This document shows positions 36,061 to 44,202 of a DNA stretch of 64,000 bases, in pieces (position 1 is the stretch's first letter; each line of letters starts with the position of its first letter). The position numbers and the translations under genes are program-made. Under the pieces are notes generated by a model. It was given only the letters and a program-made list of their open reading frames with translations, had not been told where the DNA came from and made no database searches. Source of the DNA: Myxococcales bacterium (GTDB lineage Bacteria > Myxococcota_A > Polyangia > Nannocystales > Nannocystaceae); NCBI GenBank assembly GCA_020633335.1, contig JACKDU010000002.1, positions 1 through 64,000 of the forward strand, read 5' to 3'.

Positions 36061-37545
36061 TTGCCCGCGAGTCGCCGCGTGACGCGGCGGCCGAAGGCAC
36101 CGGTCGAGCGCAGCCTGCGGTCCCGCGGGCTGATGCTCCTCCTCGGCGCGCTCCTCTGCGTCGCCGCCGTCGCCGCGGTCGGCATCCGCTTCGAAAACGC
36201 GGAGTCGGATCTGGCGATGAAGCGCGAGGAGAAGCGCCTCGCGGACCTCGCCGCGCTGCTGGCGGTCGAGCTCGCGGTCGAGCTCGGCAGCCTCCAGCGC
36301 GACGCCGCCCGACGCATCGACCTCGGCGCGGCGGCCGACGACGCCGCGCGGGCGCGCGACGGCACCTGGAGCGCGTCGGTCCCCGACGGACGAGGCGGCG
36401 TGGTGCCGCTCTGCGTCGACATCAAGCAGCTCTTCCACGCCGCCGATCACCTCGACTCGGTCGACGAGCACATCTTCATCCAGCCCCCCGGCGCCCTCTC
36501 CTTCCTTGATCTACGCGGCGACCCGGCGGCCCCGGGGATCCTCGATCGCCTCGACGGGCTGGGCGGCCGCGCCGGCACCCTCCTCTCCGACGATCAGGCG
36601 CAGGCGCTCGGGCTCCCCGCCTACCCCGCCTTCGTCAGCGTCGACGTCGCCGACGGCGGCGTCCTCGGCCCCTGGCGCGTCGCCGTCGTCGGCTCCACCC
36701 ACCAGGAGGTCGAGCGCGATCGCCGGGGGCGGCTCCGGGTGATCATCAAGGTGCTCCTCACCGGCACGACGACGATCGCCTTCGCCTTCCTCGCCTTCCG
36801 GATGTTCCGCGCCGAGGTCTCCGCCCGCCACGCGCTCGAGCTCGCCGAGCAGCGCCGCGCGAGCGAGGAGGTGCTCGCCCGCGAGAACCGGACGGCGACG
36901 ATGCTCACCCTCGCCGCCGGCGTCGCCCACGAGGTCGGCACCCCGCTCGGCCTGATCCGCGTCAAGGCCGAGGCGCTCCGCGACACCCTCGAGGACTCCC
37001 CCGAGGAGCGCGACGCCGAGACGATCCTCGCCCAGGTGGATCGCCTCCGCGAGGTCGTCCAGGGCTTCCTCCGGGTCGCCCGCGGCAGCGTGCCCGAGCA
37101 GGCGATGGTCAGCCCGGAGGCGCTCGTGCGCGCGGTCCACGACCTCATCGCCCACCGCTTCCAGAGCGCCGAGGTCAGGCTCGAGATCGAGGTCGCGCCC
37201 GACCTCCCGAGCGTCAAGGTGAGCCCCCTCCTGGTCGAGCACGCGCTGGTCAACCTCCTGATCAACGCCCGCGACGCCTCGCCGCCCGGCGGCCTGGTGA
37301 CGCTCTGCGCCCGCAGGGAGGGGCGCCACGTCCTCTTCGAGGTCCTCGACGAGGGCGAGGGCGTGCGCCCCGAGGATCGCGAGCGCCTCCTCAAGCCCTT
37401 CTTCTCCCGCAAGGCGCACGGCACCGGCCTCGGCCTCGCCCTCACCAACGAGATCGCGCGGATGCACCGCGGCGCGGTCACGCTGGCCTCACGGCCCACC
37501 CGCGGCGCGATCGCCACACTGAAATTGCCGACGGAGGCGAGATGA
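36061..37545 (+). CDS. Membrane-bound sensor histidine kinase
   Basis: 494 residues. The N-terminal helix (LMLLLGALLCVAAVAAVGI) and a second helix (IIKVLLTGTTTIAFAFLAF) bracket an extracytoplasmic domain of about 170 residues of unknown ligand. The cytosolic part has an H-box (AAGVAHEVGTPLGLIRVKAE; phospho-acceptor His) and HATPase_c motifs NLLINARDAS, DEGEGV and GTGLGLALTNEI. TTG 36061 is taken because GATAAT precedes it by 5 nt; GTG 36079 is an alternative. It overlaps its regulator by ATGA. As a divergent neighbour of the efflux operon it may regulate it. Confidence 0.88.
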   Translation: MPASRRVTRRPKAPVERSLRSRGLMLLLGALLCVAAVAAVGIRFENAESDLAMKREEKRLADLAALLAVELAVELGSLQRDAARRIDLGAAADDAARARDGTWSASVPDGRGGVVPLCVDIKQLFHAADHLDSVDEHIFIQPPGALSFLDLRGDPAAPGILDRLDGLGGRAGTLLSDDQAQALGLPAYPAFVSVDVADGGVLGPWRVAVVGSTHQEVERDRRGRLRVIIKVLLTGTTTIAFAFLAFRMFRAEVSARHALELAEQRRASEEVLARENRTATMLTLAAGVAHEVGTPLGLIRVKAEALRDTLEDSPEERDAETILAQVDRLREVVQGFLRVARGSVPEQAMVSPEALVRAVHDLIAHRFQSAEVRLEIEVAPDLPSVKVSPLLVEHALVNLLINARDASPPGGLVTLCARREGRHVLFEVLDEGEGVRPEDRERLLKPFFSRKAHGTGLGLALTNEIARMHRGAVTLASRPTRGAIATLKLPTEAR

Positions 37546-38915
37546 GCGACGAACGAAAGGTCCTCTGCCCGCGCGTGCTGCTGGTCGACGACGAGCCCGA
37601 GTGGGGCGACGCCCTCGGCGAGCAGCTCAGCCGCCGCGGCTTCCAGGTGCGGGTGGTCCGCGACGCCGCGACCGCGCTCGCCCAGCTCGAGGCCCGGCCC
37701 TTCGACGCGATGGTCACCGACCTCCGCCTCGAGCAGGGCGACGGGGTCTCGCTGATGGTCCAGGCCCAGGAGCTCGTCCCCCAGCTCCCGACCATCGTGA
37801 TGACCGCCTACGCGGCGATCGACACCGCGGTCGAGGCGATCCGGCGGGGCGCCTTCCACTACCTGACCAAGCCCTTCGGGATCGACGAGCTCGTCCTCTT
37901 CCTCCGCCGCGCGCTCGACGACCGCCGCCTCCGCCGCGAGACCGGCGAGCTCCGCCGGCGCCTCGGCGACGCGACCCCCGAGGGCCTGGTCGGCCGCTCG
38001 CCGGCGATGCGCGCGGTCTTCGAGATGATCTCCCGGGTCGCCGAGGCCGAGGTCCCGGTCCTCCTGACTGGAGAGACAGGCACCGGCAAGAGCACGATCG
38101 CCGCCGCCCTCCACGGCCGCTCGCGCCGCGCCTCGGCGCCCTTCGTCTCGGTCAACTGCGCCGCGATCCCCGAGCAGCTCCTCGAGAGCGAGCTCTTCGG
38201 CCACGCCCGCGGGGCCTTCACCGGCGCCACCCAGGCGAGCCCGGGCCTCTTCGCCGAGGCCGACCACGGCACCCTCTTCCTCGACGAGATCGGCGAGCTC
38301 CAGCCCGGGCTCCAGGCCAAGCTCCTCCACGTCCTCGAGCGCGGCGTCGTCCGGCCGGTCGGCGGCAGCCGCGAGCGCCGGGTCAACACCCGGATCCTGG
38401 CGGCGACCAACCTCGACCTCGAGTCGGCGGTGCGCAGCCGCGAGTTCCGCGAGGACCTCTACTACCGCCTCGCGCTGGTGGTCCTCGAGGTGCCGCCGCT
38501 CCGCGACCGCCGCGAGGACATCCCGCTCCTCATCGACTCCTTCTTCGAGGCCGCCCGGCGCCGCTACCCGACCGCCGCCGCCCGCCGCTTCGGCGACGAC
38601 GCGCTCGCCGCCCTGATCGACTACCGCTGGCCGGGGAACGTCCGCGAGCTCTCGCACCTCGTCGAGCGCCTCGTCCTCCTCTCGCGCAGCGAGGTGATCG
38701 GCGCCGCCGAGCTCCCGCGCGCGCTCACCAGCGGCGACGGGCCGGCGAGCGACGGCGCCCGTCCGGTCCTCTTCGGCGACGACGTCCTGCCGCTCCGCGA
38801 GATCCAGCGCCGCTACGCCCGCTGGGCCGTCGCCCAGCACGGCGGCGTCAAGGCCCACGCCGCCCGCGCCCTCGAAGTCGACATCAAGACCCTGGGCCGG
38901 CTGGTCAACGAGTAG
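37542..38915 (+). CDS. NtrC-family sigma54-dependent response regulator
   Basis: 457 residues. The receiver domain (LLVDDEPEWG, TDLRLEQGDG with phospho-acceptor Asp, TAYAAID, TKPF) is followed by an AAA+ domain with Walker A GETGTGKS, the sigma54-contacting GAFTGA and Walker B LFLDEIGEL. The C-terminus (LREIQRRYARWAVAQHGG .. ALEVDIKTLGRLV) is a Fis-type helix-turn-helix. It activates transcription from sigma54 promoters when phosphorylated by the kinase whose gene it overlaps by 4 bp. Target genes are not shown by the sequence. Confidence 0.94.
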   Translation: MSDERKVLCPRVLLVDDEPEWGDALGEQLSRRGFQVRVVRDAATALAQLEARPFDAMVTDLRLEQGDGVSLMVQAQELVPQLPTIVMTAYAAIDTAVEAIRRGAFHYLTKPFGIDELVLFLRRALDDRRLRRETGELRRRLGDATPEGLVGRSPAMRAVFEMISRVAEAEVPVLLTGETGTGKSTIAAALHGRSRRASAPFVSVNCAAIPEQLLESELFGHARGAFTGATQASPGLFAEADHGTLFLDEIGELQPGLQAKLLHVLERGVVRPVGGSRERRVNTRILAATNLDLESAVRSREFREDLYYRLALVVLEVPPLRDRREDIPLLIDSFFEAARRRYPTAAARRFGDDALAALIDYRWPGNVRELSHLVERLVLLSRSEVIGAAELPRALTSGDGPASDGARPVLFGDDVLPLREIQRRYARWAVAQHGGVKAHAARALEVDIKTLGRLVNE

Positions 38916-39012
38916 GCGACCCCCCACGCGATCGAGGCGACGAGGTGTCGCCCCCCAAAGCCCGCGCCCGCCTCCACGATCTCCCGGAGCGCGGCGCCCA
39001 CGAGAGGTGAGC

Positions 39013-39531
39013 ATGACGACGAAGGGTGTGTTCCAGAGAGTGTTGGTGCCGATCGAGTTTGAGCCCGCGAGCGAGCGCGAGACGGCGGAGGATCGCAGCG
39101 CCGAGGTCGGCGATCACGAGTGGGTCGCGGTCAATGAGTGGACCGTCAAGGCGCTCGAGCTCGCGGCCCGGATCGCCCGCGGCGGCGAGGTCTGCGTGGT
39201 CCACGCGACCCCGGAGTTCATGGACTTCCCGACCTGGATGACGCCGGCGCGCCTCTCCCAGCTCGACAAGGACGCCCGCGCCGACGCGACCGCCGTCCTC
39301 GCGGCGGTCACCCGCCGGCACTGCCCGGGCGTGACCCTCCGCGCCGTGATCCGGCCCGGGCGCGCGCTCGACGTCATCCTCGCCGCCGCGCGGGAGGAGA
39401 AGGTCGAGGCGATCGTCCTCGCCGTCAGCGCCCGCCACCGGGTGAGCCGCGCCTTCCTCGGCACGACCGCCGACAAGGTGATCCGGCTCTCGCCCTGCCC
39501 CGTCGTCGTGGTGCCGTCGGGCATCGAGTGA
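39013..39531 (+). CDS. Universal stress protein, UspA family
   Basis: 172 residues. One UspA domain (FQRVLVPIEF, ALELAARIARGGEVCVVHA, SRAFLGTTADKVIRLSPCPVVVV). The usual G-x2-G phosphate-binding start of the ATP motif is replaced by S-A-R-H-R, so nucleotide binding is doubtful although the later Gly-Thr is kept. ATG 39013 has GAGAGG 5 nt upstream; GTG 39007 is an alternative. There is an insertion (SERETAEDRSAEVGDHEWV) near the N-terminus compared with short Usp proteins. Confidence 0.88.
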   Translation: MTTKGVFQRVLVPIEFEPASERETAEDRSAEVGDHEWVAVNEWTVKALELAARIARGGEVCVVHATPEFMDFPTWMTPARLSQLDKDARADATAVLAAVTRRHCPGVTLRAVIRPGRALDVILAAAREEKVEAIVLAVSARHRVSRAFLGTTADKVIRLSPCPVVVVPSGIE

Positions 39532-39628
39532 CACCAAGTATGTGCATTCGGCCGCGCCGCGGCCGCGCAATGCATCGACTTGGCAACGGCGTGGCGGTGG
39601 CCAGACCCGACGGACGAACGAGCCCGCC

Positions 39629-40261
39629 TCAGGCCTTGAGGCGGGCGCGGACCGCCTCGAAGAGGCGCTCGGTGACCTCGTCGATCGTCAGGCCCCCGTC
39701 GATCGTGACGATCGGCCCCGGCCGCTGGGCGTCGCGCGCCCGCCCGTAGCCCTCCGCCAGGCGCCGCTGGAGATCGGGCTCGTCGTAGCGCTCCTTCTCC
39801 TCGCCGCTCGTCGCCCGGCGGCGCGCGACCCTGGCGAGCGCCTCCTCCCAGGGGAGGTCGACGAGGACGCAGAGGTCGGGCCAGGGGGCGCGGGCGTTGA
39901 TCGTCTCGACCCACTCCGCCGGGCACTCGAGGGACTGGTAGACCAGCGACGAGAGGACGTAGCGATCCGAGATCACCACCCGGCCGTCCGCGATCGCCGG
40001 CTGGATCTCGCGCTCGTAGTGATCCAGGCGATCGGCGGCGAAGAGGAGCGCGAGGGTCTCGGCGTTGAAGGCACCGGCCCCGGCGCTGAGCTGCTCGCGG
40101 ATCATCCGGCCGATCGGCCCGCGCGAGGGCTCGCAGGTCATGTGGACCCGCTCCCCCAGATCGTCGATCAGCCGCTGCGCCAGCGCCCGGGTCTGGGTCG
40201 AGGTGCCGGCGCCGTCGATCCCCTCGAGGGCGATGAAGAAGCCGCCGCGTGAGCTGTTCAC
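39629..40261 (-). CDS. tmk: Thymidylate kinase
   Basis: 210 residues. The P-loop region FIALEGIDGAGTSTQ, the DR(Y/H) motif VVISDRYVLSSLVYQ and the LID region identify dTMP kinase, which makes dTDP for DNA synthesis. The P-loop reads G-A-G-T-S-T instead of the usual G-x-G-K-S/T. This Lys-to-Thr form occurs in some thymidylate kinases, and the enzyme is otherwise normal in length. GTG 40261 is preceded by TATCCT 4 nt upstream on the reverse strand. It stands alone, apart from other replication genes. Confidence 0.92.
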   Translation of the reverse strand: MNSSRGGFFIALEGIDGAGTSTQTRALAQRLIDDLGERVHMTCEPSRGPIGRMIREQLSAGAGAFNAETLALLFAADRLDHYEREIQPAIADGRVVISDRYVLSSLVYQSLECPAEWVETINARAPWPDLCVLVDLPWEEALARVARRRATSGEEKERYDEPDLQRRLAEGYGRARDAQRPGPIVTIDGGLTIDEVTERLFEAVRARLKA

Positions 40262-40437
40262 GCGCGGAGGATAGCAGAGGGCCCCGAGCGCTGCCCAGGG
40301 GTCCCGCGGGGTCCCGCTCGACGGCGACGACCCGACCCCCGCCCCCCCTTCGGCTCTCGCCATTGCCGGGATCATCGCGTGTGCGCTGCAAGCATTCCCT
40401 CGCAACGAGAGGATGGTCGCGGCCGACCGCCTCACGA

Positions 40438-40443
40438 TAGGCT
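40438..40443 (+). promoter_or_regulatory. Candidate -10 element TAGGCT
   Basis: TAGGCT ends 7 nt before GTG 40451, identical to the -10 hexamer before the P450 gene. It supports the GTG start of the lipoprotein. Confidence 0.4.
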
Positions 40444-40450
40444 GCGTCCG

Positions 40451-41506
40451 GTGGGTCCCCGCAATCGCTCGAGCATGCCGCGCCCGAAGAGCCGGAGACC
40501 CGCCCGCGCCCGCGAGCTCCTCCTCGCCCTCGCCTGCGCCGCCTGCCTCCCGGAGCAGCCGCCCGAGTGGCTGATCCTCGATCCGCGCTTCTTCCTCCTC
40601 GAGGTCGAGGTGATCGCCACAGGCGCCCTCTCGAAGCCGCTCGACCTCGATCCGCCGGGGCGCACGCGCCGCGAGGGCCTCCCCGGCGATCGAATCCGCA
40701 TTCGGCCGGTGATCGTCGGACCGGGGGGGCCGATCACCCCCCGCGATCCGCCGCTCCTGATCCGCAGCGGCTTCGTGGTCTTCGCGCCCGATCCCGACGG
40801 CGCGCTCCCGGAGTGCGCGGAGGACGGCCTCGACGGCCTCCGCGACTGCCGGATCCGCGGCGACGAGCTCGCCCTCCCGCCGCTCCCGCCGGCCGAGCTC
40901 GGCTCGAGCTTCTGGCCCAAGCTCTGGGTGATCGTCAGCGACCCCGAGGGGCCGGGCGCCGACGAGTGCTACCGGCGCCTCATCACGCGGGACGACGACG
41001 GGCTCTTCGAGTGCCACATCGACGACTTCCGCCTCGACTACGGCCCGCCCAATCGGGTCGCCGATCTCCAGGACCAGGGCGACTACTACCAGCCCGTCGA
41101 GCTCGACTACAACCTCTCGGCCGCCTGGCTCGAGCTCTCGATCGACGAGGGCGCACAGACCCGCATGCTGCGGGCCGATCATGGCGACACGATCGCGGTC
41201 GCCCCCGACGCGCGGATCCGAGCGGAGCTGAAGATCGACGAGGACGAGCTCCAGCGCTGGGCGACCTACCCGCGGGGCGAGGTCTTCGACGAGGTGCTCT
41301 CTCCGCGCTGGGCGACGACCGATCCCGACGCAGCGCTCGACCCGGACGCCTGGGCGTGGAGCGTCGGGCAGCGCGTGGAGCTCCTCGCGGGACCCCGCGA
41401 GCCCGGGGGCTATCACCTCTACGTCGACGTCCGCACCCGCGTCCGATCGAGCCGCTTCCTCTGGGTGCGGATCGTCCCGGACGGGCCGGGGGACGCCGCC
41501 CCGTGA
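40451..41506 (+). CDS. Lipoprotein coupled to a TonB-dependent receptor
   Basis: 351 residues. The N-terminus carries Arg-rich then hydrophobic signal LLLALACAAC (lipobox). The mature part of about 310 residues is mainly beta with even Cys spacing; it is not assigned to a family. The gene ends in GTGA shared with the TonB receptor start, so the two proteins are made together. The lipoprotein probably works with the receptor at the outer membrane, for instance as a substrate-binding partner in the manner of SusD-like pairs, although it is not a SusD homologue by sequence. ATG 40475 is an alternative start. Confidence 0.7.
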   Translation: MGPRNRSSMPRPKSRRPARARELLLALACAACLPEQPPEWLILDPRFFLLEVEVIATGALSKPLDLDPPGRTRREGLPGDRIRIRPVIVGPGGPITPRDPPLLIRSGFVVFAPDPDGALPECAEDGLDGLRDCRIRGDELALPPLPPAELGSSFWPKLWVIVSDPEGPGADECYRRLITRDDDGLFECHIDDFRLDYGPPNRVADLQDQGDYYQPVELDYNLSAAWLELSIDEGAQTRMLRADHGDTIAVAPDARIRAELKIDEDELQRWATYPRGEVFDEVLSPRWATTDPDAALDPDAWAWSVGQRVELLAGPREPGGYHLYVDVRTRVRSSRFLWVRIVPDGPGDAAP

Positions 41507-43896
41507 GGCCCTTCGCCCGCGCCGCGGTGATCACCGCGCTCGCGCTCCCTGCCCTCGCCCCCTGGCCGGCCCTCGCCGCCGATGAACCTGTCTCTTCGGA
41601 CATTGGTAGGAGGAGGATCGAGGGCCTCCTCCGCCGGGCCGGCGATCGGGCGCCGCTCGCCGGGGTCGCGCTCTTCGCCTACCCGGCCCCCGCCGACGCC
41701 CGCCGGGGCGAGCTCCGCGACCCCGCGCCGCCGACCGAGGAGCCGCCCTGGGTGCGGCGGATCGAGACCGACGAGTCCGGCGCCTTTGTGATCGACGATC
41801 TGCCGCCCGGCCTCCTCGCCCTCGAGGCCGTCGTCCCCGGCCACGTGCGCACCCGCTGGATCATCGACACCGCCCGGATCCCGCTCCGGGGCCTCCGCCT
41901 CTACCTCCGCCCCGAGGCCGACTCGCCCTACCGGACGACCGTCGTCGAGCAGCGGGCGCGGCCGACGATCGCCGAGCCGGCGCCGGTCGAGCGCCAGCTC
42001 AGCAGCGAGGAGATCCGCACCCTGCCGGGGAGCCAGGGCGACCCGCTGCGGGCGCTCCAGAGCCTCCCGGGGGTCGCGCGGGCGCCCTTCGGGGCCGGCC
42101 TCCTGGTCCTCCGGGGGGCGAGCCCGCGGCAGTCGCTGGTCTACGTCGGCGACCATCCGGTGCCGCTCGCGTTCCACCTCAGCGGCCTCGCGTCGGTGCT
42201 CCCGGCCGGGGCGATCGACTCGATGACCTTCGCGCCCAGCAACTTCGCGCCGGCCTTCGGCAACGCGAGCGGCGGCCTGGTCTCGCTGACCCCGCGGGCG
42301 GGCCGGCGCGACGCCTACCACGGCCAGGCCTCCCTCGACATCGGCGGCGTCGGCGGGCAGGCCGAGGGGCCGCTCGGCAAGGGCTCCTTCCTGGTCGCCG
42401 CCCGGCGGGCCCACCTCGACCTCCCGCTCCGGGTCGTCGGCGCCCTCAACCCGCGCTCGTCGATCATCTACCCGAGCTACTACGACTACCAGGCCTTCTA
42501 CGATCGCCCGCTCGGCCGCGGCCGCAGCCTCCACGTCGGTTTCCTCGGCGCGGGCGATCGCCTCGGCTTCATGGGCGTGGCCCAGCCCGTGCGCGGCCGC
42601 GTCGCACTCTTCGAGCCGCGGATCTCCTTCCACCGCGTCGACCTCGCCTACCGCGCGAAGGTCGGTCGGAGCGCGGTGCTCCTGACCCCGGCGCTCCGCT
42701 TCGACACCAACCGCGTCACCGGCGAGAACACCGAGCTCGCGCCGCGTCGCGCGCTCGTCTCCACGCTCCGCGCCCAGCTCGATCACGCGCTGACCGACCG
42801 GCTCACGCTCGTCGTCGGCGGCGACGCCGAGCTCGGCCACCAGACCGGCGACGCGCTCGTCGACGAGACGACGGTACTCCCGGGCACGCTGGTCGTCGGC
42901 GGCACCGGCACCACGAACACGACCACCCTGAACCACGCCTACCTCGGCCTCTACGGCGAGGCGGTCCTCCGCCACCGCGGCCTCATGCTCGCCGCCGGCA
43001 CCCGCTTCTCGGCCTTCGTCACCGAGGGGATCGAGGCCTTCGCCGTCGATCCCCGTGTCCGCGTCCGTCAGGCGATCGGCGAGCGTTGGACCCTGAGCGG
43101 CGGCGTCGGCCTCTACTCGCAGCCGTGGATCGGCCAGGTCAGTGGCAACGGCGGCAGCCTCACCACCAGCCTGGTCCCGTCCACCTACGTCCTCCCCGAT
43201 CAGATCCTCGCCAACTACGACCCCACCACCTTCCACTACGAGCTGGCGATGCGGGTCCTGCGGGCGCTGCAGGCGAGCGCCGGCGCGACCGTGCACCTCG
43301 ATCACGGGATCGAGATCGAGGGCAACGGCTTCGTCCGTGAGCTCCGCGATCCCCAGCGCCCGGCGCTCTACGGCTCGGCCGGCGAGCGCGCCTGGGGCGG
43401 CGAGGTGATCGTCCGCAAGCGCCTCACCAGGCGGGTCTACGGCTGGGTCGCCTACACCCTCCTCTGGTCCCGACGCGAGCTCGCGGACATCCGCGGCGAC
43501 CACGGCTACGGCGTCGGCCTCTACGATCAGCGCCACAACCTGGTGGCGGTCCTCAGCGCCCGCCTCCCGCGGGACTGGCAGCTCGGCGGCCGCTTCCGCC
43601 TCACCTCGGGGCTCCCCTACACGCCGGTGATCGGCGCCGTGGGCTCGGGGGCCTCCTTTGACCCGATCCGCGGCGCCCTCCTCAGCGACCGCTTCCCGCT
43701 CTTTCACCAGCTCGATCTGCGGGTCGACAAGCGCTGGATCCGGAGGCGGACGATCGTCGGCGCCTACCTCGACGTCCAGAACGTCCTCAACCACCAAAAC
43801 ACCGAGGCCTACGTCTACAGCGTCGACCTTCGCCAGCGGGTCGGCAGCCTGAGCATGCCGATCCTCCCCCTCCTCGGGGTCCGGGTCGACATCTAG
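41503..43896 (+). CDS. TonB-dependent outer-membrane receptor
   Basis: 797 residues. After a signal peptide (ALALPALAPWPALAA) there is a carboxypeptidase-regulatory-like domain (GVALFAYPAP .. GAFVIDDLPPGLLALEAV). The plug domain follows (SEEIRTLPGSQGDPLRAL, LVLRGASPRQSLVYVGD) and then a barrel of about 600 residues ending in aromatic strands (LGGRFRLTSGLPYTPV, GAYLDVQNVLNHQN, final VRVDI). The receptor imports a large or scarce ligand using energy from TonB; the ligand is unknown. GTG 41503 overlaps the upstream stop. Confidence 0.93.
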   Translation: MRPFARAAVITALALPALAPWPALAADEPVSSDIGRRRIEGLLRRAGDRAPLAGVALFAYPAPADARRGELRDPAPPTEEPPWVRRIETDESGAFVIDDLPPGLLALEAVVPGHVRTRWIIDTARIPLRGLRLYLRPEADSPYRTTVVEQRARPTIAEPAPVERQLSSEEIRTLPGSQGDPLRALQSLPGVARAPFGAGLLVLRGASPRQSLVYVGDHPVPLAFHLSGLASVLPAGAIDSMTFAPSNFAPAFGNASGGLVSLTPRAGRRDAYHGQASLDIGGVGGQAEGPLGKGSFLVAARRAHLDLPLRVVGALNPRSSIIYPSYYDYQAFYDRPLGRGRSLHVGFLGAGDRLGFMGVAQPVRGRVALFEPRISFHRVDLAYRAKVGRSAVLLTPALRFDTNRVTGENTELAPRRALVSTLRAQLDHALTDRLTLVVGGDAELGHQTGDALVDETTVLPGTLVVGGTGTTNTTTLNHAYLGLYGEAVLRHRGLMLAAGTRFSAFVTEGIEAFAVDPRVRVRQAIGERWTLSGGVGLYSQPWIGQVSGNGGSLTTSLVPSTYVLPDQILANYDPTTFHYELAMRVLRALQASAGATVHLDHGIEIEGNGFVRELRDPQRPALYGSAGERAWGGEVIVRKRLTRRVYGWVAYTLLWSRRELADIRGDHGYGVGLYDQRHNLVAVLSARLPRDWQLGGRFRLTSGLPYTPVIGAVGSGASFDPIRGALLSDRFPLFHQLDLRVDKRWIRRRTIVGAYLDVQNVLNHQNTEAYVYSVDLRQRVGSLSMPILPLLGVRVDI

Positions 43897-43899
43897 CGA

Positions 43900-43921
43900 G
43901 CTCCGGGCAAGCTCCGGGCAA
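43900..43921 (+). repeat. Direct duplication of an 11-bp unit after the TonB receptor stop
   Basis: The unit agctccgggca occurs twice in tandem and is followed by an A-run. The function is unknown; it lies just upstream of the candidate metG leader promoter. Confidence 0.6.
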
Positions 43922-43929
43922 AAAAGGAC

Positions 43930-43958
43930 GTGACGCCCACGCCGCTTGCCGTCATAGT
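43930..43958 (+). promoter_or_regulatory. Candidate promoter GTGACG-17-CATAGT
   Basis: GTGACG (43930-43935) and CATAGT (43953-43958) are separated by 17 nt. Transcription would start near 43965, a few bases before the leader ORF at 43971. Confidence 0.4.
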
Positions 43959-43970
43959 GTGCGAGCAGTC

Positions 43971-44045
43971 ATGACTCGCAAGGGCCAGAGCATGTCGATG
44001 CCGATGCGCGATCCGTCGCGTGGGGCGTCCGTGCGAGCTGCCTAG
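43971..44045 (+). CDS. Met-rich leader peptide, candidate attenuator
   Basis: ATG 43971 to TAG 44043-44045 encodes 24 residues with Met at positions 1, 8, 10 and 12. Three Met codons therefore fall within five codons (MSMPM). This is the expected form of a regulatory leader peptide for a methionine-charging gene. A strong hairpin follows 22 nt after the stop. If methionyl-tRNA is scarce, a ribosome would stall on the Met cluster, changing folding downstream. There is no recognisable Shine-Dalgarno; the predicted transcription start is only about 6 nt upstream, so initiation may be leaderless. Too short to prove by sequence alone. Confidence 0.5.
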   Translation: MTRKGQSMSMPMRDPSRGASVRAA

Positions 44046-44066
44046 AATCGACTCCAGCCAGCTTCG

Positions 44067-44098
44067 AGACCCGGTCGGCCCCCAGGCCCGCCGGGTCT
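44067..44098 (+). terminator. Terminator-like hairpin between Met leader and metG
   Basis: AGACCCGG (44067-44074) pairs perfectly with CCGGGTCT (44091-44098). Inside, GGCC (44077-44080) pairs with GGCC (44085-44088) around CCCA. The hairpin is followed by TTCGCGTTTT. It is a plausible intrinsic terminator, though the U-tract is interrupted, placed where an attenuator should be. Confidence 0.5.
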
Positions 44099-44202
44099 TC
44101 GCGTTTTCGCGCTCCCCTCACGCACCACCGCCAATCAACAAGCACCAACAATCACCACCGATCAACACCCTCCACCGCCGCCGAGGCGAAGGACCCACCG
44201 CC

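Larger units (their letters stand above)
43897..44202 (+). other. Leader region of the methionyl-tRNA synthetase gene
   Basis: 306 bp between the TonB receptor and metG. It contains a tandem duplication of agctccgggca at 43900-43921, a candidate promoter, a 24-codon Met-rich ORF and a terminator-like hairpin (each listed separately). No other coding sequence is supported. Confidence 0.7.

Noticed and set aside
43897..44202. T-box riboswitch upstream of metG
   Set aside because: No AGGGUGG-like T-box sequence or specifier-loop layout; the Met-rich ORF plus hairpin fits attenuation better.
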